This document shows, one piece after another, positions 21,144-30,984 of a stretch of DNA of 64,000 nt. A model generated the notes under the pieces. It was not told the origin of the DNA. It worked only from the letters and a program-made list of their open reading frames with translations, and made no database searches. The stretch is from Teratosphaeria epicoccoides (lineage: Eukaryota > Ascomycota > Dothideomycetes > Mycosphaerellales > Teratosphaeriaceae), in contig JADDMT010000053.1 in the NCBI GenBank assembly GCA_021401465.1, positions 124,001 to 188,000 on the forward strand. Reading direction: 5' to 3'. Numbering within the stretch: the stretch's first letter is position 1; every line of letters starts with the position of its first letter. A program made the position numbers and the translations under genes.

Positions 21144-21984
21144 ATGGACCAGCGTCCTCAACTTCTCCAAGGCAAAGTCGCAGCGATCACTGGAGCAGTC
21201 ACCGGCATAGGCCGAGCCATAGCACTCGAGTATCTGAAGCAAGGGGCGACAGTAGCAGTAAATTACTTCCCAGATCCTAGTTCTGAGTCGCAATATCAGG
21301 ATTTGCAACAGGAAGCAGGCAACGATGCAACATTGATCGGCGTGGCTGGAGACATTTCGAAATCAGAGACAGGCAAGGAGCTCGTGCAGACGACAGTCGA
21401 GAAATGGGGCCGACTAGATATATTTGTGAGCAACGCAGGCGTCTGCAAATTCGCCGAGTTCCTGACGTGAGTACTGCACCTCTTTCAAGCCTGCCAAGTC
21501 TTGCATTGACGGATATTTCAGCATGGACCCGGACCTCGTCAACTTCACCTTTGCCACCAACCTCGGCGGAGCGTTTTTTGCCATCCAGGCTGCAGCCCAA
21601 CAAATGTCTAAGCAACGCCCATCCGGTGGCTCCATAATAGGCATCTCCTCCATCTCTGCCCTTGTGGGTGGCGCCGGACAGACGCACTACACGCCCACAA
21701 AAGCCGGTGTGCTCTCGCTCATCCAAAGCACAGCTTGCGCGTTGGGGCAGTATGGCATCAGATGTAATGCGCTGTTACCCGGAACGATACGGACGCAGCT
21801 GAATGACGAGGATCTTGCTGATGAAGGGAAGAAGAAATACATGGAGAGCCGCATACCGCTGGGGCGTTTAGGCCAGCCAAAGGATCTTGCGGGTCCGGCG
21901 GTGTTCTTAGCTAGCGACCTGAGCGAGTACGTGACTGGAGCGCAGCTGCTCGTTGACGGAGGCGCATTCGTGAACTTCCAATAG
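21144..21984 (+). CDS. LRA1: L-rhamnose-1-dehydrogenase (SDR)
   Basis: Exons 21144-21466 and 21522-21984 give 261 residues; the 55-bp intron is GTGAGT...CAG. It is a classical short-chain dehydrogenase: cofactor motif TGAVTGIG, NAG in SNAGVC, Ser in GISSISALVGG, Tyr164 and Lys168 in YTPTK, and a C-terminus GAQLLVDGGAFVNFQ. The match to the yeast L-rhamnose-1-dehydrogenase (RHA1/LRA1) I remember is strong, especially FFAIQAAAQQM, GISSISALVGGA and the KYGIRCNA-like block followed by LPGTI. It oxidises L-rhamnose to L-rhamnono-1,4-lactone using NAD(P)+, the entry step of the non-phosphorylated pathway. Its stop lies 13 bp from the stop of the convergent ROK1 gene. Confidence 0.88.
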
Positions 21985-21997
21985 GGATATCTGGTGA

Positions 21998-24115
21998 TCA
22001 ATCGAACCCGCCGAAATCAGACTCGTTCTCAGAGTCTGCTGCAACCACCTGGGCTCCTGCTCTGCGTCTGCTACCCTCGATGGCACCCCTTCGTTTGTGC
22101 TCCACCTTCCGCACGAAGCCAGCTTTCGAGCTGATTCGCGCCTTCCTTGCTGCTTTCGGATCGATCTCCTTCACTTTGCTGTTTCTGGCTTCGATTCCAT
22201 GTTTCTTGAGCTTCCGCTTCTCGTTCTTGCTGAGACTCGGTAGTGCGTCCAATAGCCACTGCTCGAGACCTTCAGTCTTTCCCCCTTTCTCCTGCTTCCG
22301 TGCCACGGCCATAACATTTGCAATGTGCTTCAGGTACGGGATATCCTCTTTGTTATACAACGTCACTGCCACACCGCCTTTGCGCCCTGCACGTCCTGTG
22401 CGACCGACGCGATGGACATATGCGGCGCTTGAGGTCGGAATGTCGTAGTTGACCACCCCATTGACACCTCTGAAATCGACACCACGGGAAAGCACATCAG
22501 TAGTGATCAAGATCCAAATTTCGCCCTTCCGAAAGCGCGTCATGACACCGTCTCTGGCTTTATCACCGAGATTCGAGTGGAGCACTGCGATTCGACTAAT
22601 GCCGCCGGCTTCAGCAGGAATGTCGTAAAGCAGTTCAGAGTGTAAAGCCACAGCGCGTTCAATTGTCTGCGTGAAGACCAAGAAAGGAGGGCGCAAAGGC
22701 GGCCCGGAGGCAGATGGCGCAGATGGGTGGAGCAGTTGACGCAAGCCCATAAGCTTCCCCTGTTCAGTCGCCGCGTAGATCAGCTTGTGATCGATGTTTG
22801 GCACAGCAGAGTCTTTCAACCCCACTACGAGCCGGATTAGAGGCGCTTCAGCAACCTCGGTCTTGATCTGTGCGCCAAGGCGGTGTCTTCTTTCGTCAAT
22901 GGTTGCCCTCGCAAGGTCTTCGATGTTACTGCCCATGGTTGCTGACCAGAGACTGACACGCAGATTGGAGTTTGCTAGACCGTTCCAGATTCCAAGAGTT
23001 TGTGCTCTGAACAGCGGATCCAGGAGCACATCGGCCTCGTCCAGCACCAAGTACTGGACGCCTGATAGAGCTGGCACCTCGGTCTCCTGTGCATCAAAAA
23101 TGCTGCATAAGGCACCCGGCGTGCTGACCAGAATGTCGGACTTCACGACAGTTCCTTGGCCCTCGTCATCTACGGCGCCCGAGTCATCATCCGCGATCAT
23201 TGGAAACTTCATGCCTTTGCGCACTTGTGTAATCCTGATGCCGGTGCCATTTGCCAACTTCCTGCCTTCATCCACGATTTGGCTGACGAGCTCCTTGGTC
23301 GGGGCAAGAACAACCCCGCTAGTAGCGCGCCTGCCTGCTCTATGAATGTAGCGCCTGCAATGTACCCTGTGTAGGAGCGGGATCATGAACGCCAATGTCT
23401 TGCCGCTGCCGGTGGGCGCAACAGACAGCAAATCAATGTCATGAAATGCGGCTGCGGTCTCGCCGTCAGTCGCACCTGCCACAAACTTTCCTGGTTCGTC
23501 CAGAAGCAAAGGCAGCGCGCCAAGCTGCACTTCAGTTGGCAAGCTATAGCCCTGCTCTGCAACACTGAGCGCAATCCTTTCGGACATATTGTAGCGCTTC
23601 CTCAGCTCAGAGAAGGCCTGAAATGGCGTGGGAAAGAGCTGTGGTTTTTCAGTTCTCTTCGCCTTGATCTTGTCCTTGCCTTTCCGTATGTCCTTACTCT
23701 GGGGCATCTTTGGGTTGAGCCAAGTGATTTTGAGCTTGTGCTGTCTCAGCAGCGCCTTGCGCTCCTCCAAAGACATTTCGTCCCTGCCACTGACTGTTGC
23801 CTCTTCTGGCTCAAATTCATCTTCGGGCTCTGCTAAGCACGTCGCATCGGGTTTCACCCCAGAACGCTTCGCCGCTTTCCGACTACCATCTTGCTCATCG
23901 AAGAAATCGAGCGCTGCTACACCATTCTCGCTGACAGATGACACAATCGAGCCTCTCTTGCGCTTCTCCGAAGCTGCTGACTCGCTCCGGACGGAAGCAT
24001 GCTGAGGAAGGAATTGTGGCAGCAACTTTCTGCCGCTTGATGGTGTCTCGTGTAAGTTTGTATTAGCTCTATACTTGAGCCTCGTAGACCTTAACAACAG
24101 CTCGAATGGGTCCAT
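21998..24115 (-). CDS. ROK1: DEAD-box RNA helicase Rok1 (DDX52-like)
   Basis: A single exon encodes 705 residues. The N-terminal 190 residues are charged with a Lys-rich nuclear-type segment. Helicase motifs follow in order: a Q-motif-like GYSLPTEVQ, motif I APTGSGKT, Ia APTKEL, Ib STPGAL, motif II DEAD, motif III SAT, IV VFTQTIE, V TTDVLSRGVDF and VI HRVGRTGRAGR. MDPFELLLRSTRL at the start and the overall layout match Rok1, the nucleolar helicase for 18S rRNA maturation that acts with Rrp5 to release snR30. The C-terminus is basic. An extended, disordered insertion lies between motifs Ia and Ib (MIADDDSGAVDDEGQGT). Confidence 0.92.
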   Translation of the reverse strand: MDPFELLLRSTRLKYRANTNLHETPSSGRKLLPQFLPQHASVRSESAASEKRKRGSIVSSVSENGVAALDFFDEQDGSRKAAKRSGVKPDATCLAEPEDEFEPEEATVSGRDEMSLEERKALLRQHKLKITWLNPKMPQSKDIRKGKDKIKAKRTEKPQLFPTPFQAFSELRKRYNMSERIALSVAEQGYSLPTEVQLGALPLLLDEPGKFVAGATDGETAAAFHDIDLLSVAPTGSGKTLAFMIPLLHRVHCRRYIHRAGRRATSGVVLAPTKELVSQIVDEGRKLANGTGIRITQVRKGMKFPMIADDDSGAVDDEGQGTVVKSDILVSTPGALCSIFDAQETEVPALSGVQYLVLDEADVLLDPLFRAQTLGIWNGLANSNLRVSLWSATMGSNIEDLARATIDERRHRLGAQIKTEVAEAPLIRLVVGLKDSAVPNIDHKLIYAATEQGKLMGLRQLLHPSAPSASGPPLRPPFLVFTQTIERAVALHSELLYDIPAEAGGISRIAVLHSNLGDKARDGVMTRFRKGEIWILITTDVLSRGVDFRGVNGVVNYDIPTSSAAYVHRVGRTGRAGRKGGVAVTLYNKEDIPYLKHIANVMAVARKQEKGGKTEGLEQWLLDALPSLSKNEKRKLKKHGIEARNSKVKEIDPKAARKARISSKAGFVRKVEHKRRGAIEGSRRRAGAQVVAADSENESDFGGFD

Positions 24116-24281
24116 GTCGTCGTCGCGACCATCAAAAGTTCGTCATCGCGAATTTGAGAACTGTTGAGCCGGCTGCTCGGAACGGCTTTTCCCGAAAATG
24201 CAGCCGCTTCGGCAGCTCCTGTTAAGTTTTTGAACTCCCTCACAATCGCGGTATCACCTTATAGCTTTCACTGCTTTAGCC

Positions 24282-25057
24282 ATGTCCGCCGCGAGGATTG
24301 TGCCCCGGGCGGCGCTCCGACAGACTCGCTTTGTCGTGCAGAAGCGCGCAGAGGCGACCACCTCGAGAGCCGCCGAGACGGCCTCATCGACAGCATCAAA
24401 AGCAAAGGAAGGAGTATCGGAATACGCTGGCAAGGCACAGCAGGGTTTGTCGCGAGTGACGAGCTCGGCGGGCAGCGCCGCGAGCAGTGCCGTCAATGCG
24501 GCGGGCAATGCAGTCAGCGGCATTGGAGGCAGGACGGGCCAGGCGATCAGCTTTGTCCAGAGTATGTGCTCAGGACGAGATGATGGACCTTGGACGGCAT
24601 GTTGACATTGAGAAGGTCTAATTCCACCGACCATCTATTATGCGCGCGTCGCCGGAGAGCTGGCAAAGATCGTCGCCAAGAACCGCAACATGCAATTCCC
24701 GTACGTACCTGAAGCGTGGCTGGGAGCTGGTCGCCAGCAGCCATTGACAGAAGCAGATCACAGCAAACGATCCAATCCTATATGACCCTGCTGCAAAACG
24801 CAATCAAGAACCCATCGGCCGCTCTCAGCCGCACCTCTGCCTCTGCTCAGTCTATTGCCCAGCAGGGCGCTCGACAAGGCGAGCAGGCCGTCCAGAACCC
24901 ACAGGGCATCATGAACCGGCTTCGGAACTTCGACTCGCAGACTGCTCTTTCTACTAGCGTGATACTTGCCGAGGTCCTTGGCTTCTTCACGGTCGGCGAG
25001 ATGATCGGACGATTCAAGATCATTGGCTACAGGGGTGAGCACGGCCAGCACCATTAG
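24282..25057 (+). CDS. ATP20: Mitochondrial ATP synthase subunit g
   Basis: Proposed exons are 24282-24561, 24616-24704 and 24764-25057. The second donor is less certain: GTACCT at 24705 keeps frame with acceptor 24763, whereas GTACGT at 24701 would need another acceptor. Exon 1 encodes a fungal-type N-terminal extension starting MSAARIVPRAALRQ, rich in Arg, Ala and Ser as in mitochondrial presequences. The conserved core begins LIPPTIYYARVAGELAK and ends with a TM segment, VLGFFTVGEMIGRFKIIGYR, which carries the GxxxG-like dimerisation face of subunit g. The protein sits in the inner membrane and supports dimerisation of F1Fo and cristae shape. It is divergent from ROK1 across 166 bp. Confidence 0.88.
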
Positions 25058-28000
25058 GGGGTGAATAGAAGGACTGGATTAGCATGGAGCGATCATCTGG
25101 TCATGAACATACCTTGAATGTACCGTTCGACCGTTGAGAAGAAGAAGAGGCTTCGGTATAGCTTGCGCAACGGCGCGTGTACTATTTTGTGTGTGCATAT
25201 TCCGGTGTGCAACGTACGCGACCTACTAGATTCCGATTATACTCAGACCCAGGCAGTCTGTCCAGCATTACATTCTACGTGCAGCTGCCATCCGCAGTGC
25301 GAGTAAGACGGAACTCCATCGTCACCGGGTCATTCGAACGACTCCTGAGTACTGACGATTGTCTGACGATACACAGCTGTCGAAGCGTCGGCTAACAGGC
25401 AACCAATCGAGCAAAGGCACCAGTCAAGTCCTCGTTCCATCGAGATATTGACTGCACTGCTGCTCGTTGCCACTGGCAAGCAAGCATGAACAAATGCGCT
25501 CGGCCGGCAACGCCCGCTGATCATATGCAAATTGCAGGACATGGCTTCTTAACCGCTTGCTTTCCCGGCAAGCTTGTTCTCCTCTATATGCAAGGTACAC
25601 TACCTGGGGTAAGCCAAGGCAGAGTACCTGAACTACACACCAGCTGATGCATAGGGCCAACACGGTCAAGATGGCGGTGAGTTGGTAAGCTCTCCGGTCC
25701 GAAACATCCCGCAAGCGACCCTGAGATTGAGCGCGCCTGTCGGACCTGACTCCAACCTGACGCAGGCGCTGGTCGACTTCACGCGCTCTTTTCGCAGTGT
25801 TCAGCAACTCAGATAACTGTAAATAGGAGTTTCCCTGGCGCACGTGGAAAGCACGCGACGCTGCTCTTACCACAATTGCGGCCGCGCTACTGCCAGTTTC
25901 ACCCGCAAGTCTTCCACCCAGTTCCACACGCACCTCGCAAGGGCCGGTATCGATTGCGCCTTTTCAGTCGGAACCTTTATACAAAGCATTGGATCTATCT
26001 TGTTCTCAACATATACTCGACCACTTGGGGCGTAGTTGCCTCACACATGAGCAAGCAAGGTATTGCTACATGTACTCTTCCTTCCACCATCAGCGAGCCG
26101 CTGCTGCCCCAGCCACTCTCGATATGTTGAGCACTTGGGGTAAGGACGGCTCGGCCCATGGTGCGCCTCACCAAGAGGACATTACATCTCAGTCGTTTGG
26201 GTGGATCGAAGGCTTCCTCGTGCCTTCCCAATACAGCTATACGCAGACATGCCGCTAGACAAGCCTAGTCCGAACAACCTTTCTCGACCGACGAGTACGC
26301 CATACCCGGCTGCTCGAACGCGAAGTATGTTTCATCGTTGCGCAATGCACGCGATCAAGCGCCAGCGCCGGCTTTGCTCGACCCACTCGCGCTCCGCTCT
26401 GAGGTGTGATCGCTGCAGAAGCGGCTATCGGCAGCAGTCTCATCGCGGCCCACGATCAAATCGAAGCCCCACGAGTGACAAGGCTGTGTGCATGACCCAT
26501 CGAAGCCCGCTGCCGCCTTTTGTCTTATCTTGCAGCCTTGATCGTGCCCTCTCTACCGTAAAGCCGTCATCGCCTGATCTTTTGGTAACCGGGTTCTGAA
26601 CACCATCGGCTGCCAGCCTTTCCTTCTTGCGTACCAACGTCAGGGTCCACTCAGGTGACAAGTCTCCGGAATCGAGACTACATCTGCAGAAGAGAAAATT
26701 GACAGTTCAATGAACCTCTTTAATAGCAAGCGGCATCAGAAGCTCCAGATCTGCACATTACTCAACCTATAGCTGGCCGTCGGATCGGATACACGATCTC
26801 AGCGGAAACCTTTGGCTTTCATAGGACGGTTAGGCACAGCTTTTGCCAGACTGTCGAGTCTTGCGAGCGAGAGACAAAAGTCACTTTTCGCCCGTACCTG
26901 TGTCAGGACCAGATGGTATGAGTCGCAACGGTGACATACATGTACGGGGGACATCAAGGCGTGTACAACACCAACGGCACTTCCCATGCCTTACAAACAG
27001 AGCCGCACAACCCATCACAAGGCACGTGCACTGCGCTCATTTTGCATTATGTGTGGTCACATCAACGTACTATTTGCATAGTTACCGAAGATGGCTCTAG
27101 GTGTTCAGAACGAGGTGGGAAGCTATCAATCTCGCTTCGGACAAAGACTATCTGCTGCTGTCCCGGTCAAAGGCCCGTCGTCGGGACCTGCAGCCAGACG
27201 AGGGCTCGCGCGCGGAGAGTGTGCCAACATGGAGCCGGCCTTGCATTGAGCCAGACCCAGACGGTGCGCAATCTTCGCGCGCGACGTGCCTCGACCGCCA
27301 CTCCTTGTGCGACCCTTCCGACAATCCCAGCCGCGGAGTCCCTTCCCCTGGCGCAGCAAGCACACAAGGCCACTCTAATGCGGTCGAATAGGCGGTTACC
27401 TGTCACGCTACCACGACGGTCAACTCACCAGCATAGTAGCATGTATGAGGTGGATCGTGGTCTTTGGCAGGACGACTGCGAGACAATCGCGATTCCTCGT
27501 TGAGGTTTGAATCTGTGCCTACGCTACGACGCTACGAGCTCGTGCATGTGCCGTGTAATCGGGTGCTTGACAGCACCAGCTGGTTTGGAATCTGGTATGA
27601 TAGTCGCGCTTTTTACATGATGCATCAGCCACCCCGACATGCTGGACAGTGGAGCGTGCACGAGCTGAGGAGCTGTCCAAAAGCGAGTGGCATGTGCTGC
27701 TGGACAGCTCGAGCAAGCTGCAACCACTAACTGACTGCATCCTGCATGCGTTCAGCATCCATGCAGTGTGTCTCGGGGAGCTGCTTCCACCCGGTCGATC
27801 GACGTTATGGGTTCACTCTGACAGCTTGCGTTTCGAATACCGTCCTTCATCCCAGAACCATTCAGCGTTTTAGGTCTCGAACTGATGATGCAGATCCTAG
27901 ATAGCGAAGCTGCAACGAGCTCGTGCAGAAAACTAGAAAACTGGGGCTACCGATCCGGGCCAGGGTTCCGCGTGCGCAGCAGAAGCTGCACTCGTGTTGA

Positions 28001-29445
28001 TGTAAGCCGGTCCATGAAGTGCTCGGGCATGATCACGGAGCTTGACAGAGTGACAGATTACTCAGCCCTCGCCGTGGTGCTTCCGTGTTCCCACGTCGCT
28101 CCGGTCAGCACGTCTTCCCAGAATCCCACGGCGCACCTCAGGACAACAAGGTACATCCATCATGCGCGTGCGGAAGGACCGGCGCCGGGCGCAACAGCGC
28201 TTGTCCCAACAACAATGTCACAGTCGCCAAGTAGCTAGTCTAGGTAGGTACAGTTCTACAGGGTGTGGCAGAGTGGGCCCCACGAAATCATCAGGGTCTG
28301 GGGATTTGCGCGTGAACGTGGTCTGATGGAACGTGGTCTGGTGAGACTGGGGCGACCGACGGAACACGATGGAGGCGGCTCGTATCGTCTGGCACAACGG
28401 CTCGTGTAGTAGGAGTCAAGGTTCACAGGACTGACTTGATCTCCAGCAACTCGGCGGATCGTGGTTGAAAAACCATCAAATCTGCGTCAGGTCGAGCCGA
28501 AGCCCAAAGCGCGGTTGGCGTGGGTGTTTCGGTGTTCTTAGTCGTTGCGCAGAGCGCGGCCAAGGCGACGGCGTCGGCGGCCGATGGAGACTCGGAGAGT
28601 GGCCAAGCTTTCTGGCCAGCTGCAGGTTCGCGAAGTCGTCATTTAAAGGTAGAGCCATGGGTGAACCCGGGCAGGGGTGGCCGGTGCCGCAGGCCGCAGG
28701 CAGCCCTCACGACGGTAGAGTGCATCGTCGATACTATAACGTACCCGGAGCACTCCCACTCGATGGATGACCGTCAGACCGACCTCAACGCCTTTGGACC
28801 GGTCGCAGGCGTTCGGAGCTGAGGTGTAGACAGCACAACGCTATTGGCCCTGCCGCTCAGATGGAATTTCTCTGAGTGCCATGAGGCGCTCGATAGCCGC
28901 CGAAGTTGTGCCAGTCGTGGTTCTCGGCACCCGGACTGGAAATGTACTCTCGCTCGAATTGGGAGTCTCACCCGGCCTACCACATACGATGCGTGATGGG
29001 TTAAGCAACGCGTGCTCGAGCACTTTCCGCTCTCGCCATGCTCGCGCTAGGCTTTTGCATCTCGCGTACGGCCTGCGTCGCTACGCGGGGCAAGACGAAC
29101 CAAGCCTGCCACCTTTCCCGCTGGTGGGCGCGCCTCATGCATGGAGCTCACAAGCTCTGCTCTAATTCGCAGGACGGCGCGTAGTATGTGGAACTGCTGC
29201 CAGAAATCTGCTTTCCATGGCACAATGGCTTGACCTTTGCAAATAGTGTAACAACTGGCCGTACTAAGCGCCTGCATAAGTAGCGACCTGCCGAGGGTAC
29301 TATCAAGACTTATATCTCACATGTCGTCCCTCTGATCGTCTGCCTTCGAGCTACCTCTGCTCCTCGCCGCACACCATCATTCGATGTCCTATGTGGTTGC
29401 TGGCTCTCGGCTGGATAGGACCGGATCGCACTCTCGCTTGACAGC
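25058..29445. other. Gene-poor stretch, 4.4 kb
   Basis: No frame here resembles a known protein. The longest frames (25424-25933 minus, 26931-27503 plus) lack an ATG start or any family motif. Base composition is similar to the flanks. A small direct repeat of a 12-base word (GAACGTGGTCTG) occurs at about 28313-28340. The right end should hold the glycosyltransferase promoter. No transposon ends or long repeats were seen by eye. Confidence 0.5.
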
Positions 29446-30984
29446 ATGGTTTCCTGGTTGTTTGTTGCCGTCGCTGTATGGTAAGTGCATCACCGCGGAT
29501 GTCATGGTTCACGAGAACCTGCACCGGACCTCCTTTCGAAACAACGGGCACCCGAGCTCACGCTATACCACAGGTTGTTCCGATACACACGTCTGATTGT
29601 GAACTGCATATCTCATTGGACTTTTAGACCAATACCCATTCCAGACGATCCGTCCTATTCATCCGACGATGTCACAATCATTCTGCCGACAATCGCGACT
29701 GGCGGCGACGAACTCGAGACAACACTGAGAACCTGCTTGCAGACGGAGCCATATGAAGTGCTCCTGGTCACTGTCGACAGTAATGTTCAGAACCTGGCCA
29801 AGGTTGCCAGAGCCATCAACGAAAAGAAAATCCGAGTCCTGAGCATTCGAGAGGCCAACAAGCGCAGACAGATGTGCAGAGCCATCCCGGAGGTGTCCAC
29901 GGCAATTACAATCTTCGTCGATGACGATGTCGTGTGGCCTCAGAAGGTCCTGCAATGGATGTTGGCTCCGTTCGAAGATCCGAAAATGGGTGGCGTTGGA
30001 ACATCTCAGACATTGAAGAGGCCTCTGAAGATGAGTATTTGGAATTTCTTAGGTGCAGCCTATTTGGACAGGCGGAACTTTGATTGCTCGGCGTGTCTAA
30101 ACATCGATGGCGGGTTGCCTTGTCTTTCCGGACGGACTGTGGCATATCGGAGCAGCATTCTTCAAGATGAAGCTTTTACACATGGCTTCACCCACGAAGA
30201 GTGGCGGACATGCCAGCTGAATGCTGATGACGATAATTTCATCACTCGATGGATGTATTCGCACGACTGGAAGATTGCCATGCAGTACCACAAAGAGGCG
30301 GAGGTCCAGACAACTCTGGAGGATGGTCCGAAGTACTTGTCTCAGTGCCTTCGCTGGGTTCGCAGCAACTGGCGAAGTAATCTGACCAGCCTGTTTGTCG
30401 AGAGACACTATTGGACGACGCAGCCCTGGAGCACATATTCGGTCCTGCAGACCACTGTCACGGCATGGGCTCTACCGTTCGACATCTTGATAGTCCTATC
30501 TTGGTATCAAGCTTCCCTTGAGTGGCCTTCAGAAACGCGGCGGGCTTTGTTCATCTTCCTGGGTTGTTGGATATTTGGATTTAGTAAAACAGTCAAGTTG
30601 TGGGGACACTTCTCCCGTTACCCTGCGGATATTGTCTTCCTCCCGTATTACATTGGCTTTGGCTACTTTCATGGTTTTATCAAGCTTTGGGGCTTGTTTA
30701 CGCTGAATACAGTAAGTTCGGGTCCGGGTGAACAGCGTTACCACGAATTGCTGATGGTGTCGCAGACCACGTGGGGTAGCAGAGACGGTGCAGATGCAGA
30801 CAACCGTGTCCGCATGATCCGTTTACCACGTTATGGCTCGACAACACCGGACGGAAGGAAGAGTGCGACCTTCGATAACCCTCGTGAAATGACACAAACT
30901 GGCAATATAATAGGAGACCAGTTGCCAGCCTACGACCAGCACGCAGCCCAGCATGCCCAATTAATACCCCGCTATCACGATTGA
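29446..30984 (+). CDS. Family 2 glycosyltransferase, polysaccharide-synthase type (fungal GT2/Cps1-like)
   Basis: Exon 1 is only 35 bp (29446-29480, MVSWLFVAVAV plus a split Trp codon), then a 93-bp intron and exon 2 at 29574-30984, giving 481 residues. Processive GT2 features are clear: an N-terminal hydrophobic segment, VTIILPT, the Asp motif VDDDV at about 128-131, a second Asp cluster ADDDN at 229-233, and QCLRW (QxxRW) at 269-273. Three or four TM segments follow, then a polar tail. The layout matches filamentous-fungal type 2 glycosyltransferases needed for hyphal extension on solid surfaces, described in Zymoseptoria and Fusarium, and also Cps1-like hyaluronan-synthase homologues. The polymer made is not established. 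The gene stands alone between two gene-poor stretches. Confidence 0.87.

Noticed and set aside
25424..25933. 169-codon minus-strand frame with a hydrophobic segment and a coiled-coil-like Arg/Gln part
   Set aside because: It contains no ATG start and I found no splice partner upstream. Left as a curiosity.
26931..27503. 190-codon plus-strand frame in the gene-poor stretch
   Set aside because: It has no domain, no homologue I can recall and no splice context; three opposing frames are also open in this GC-rich piece, which suggests chance.
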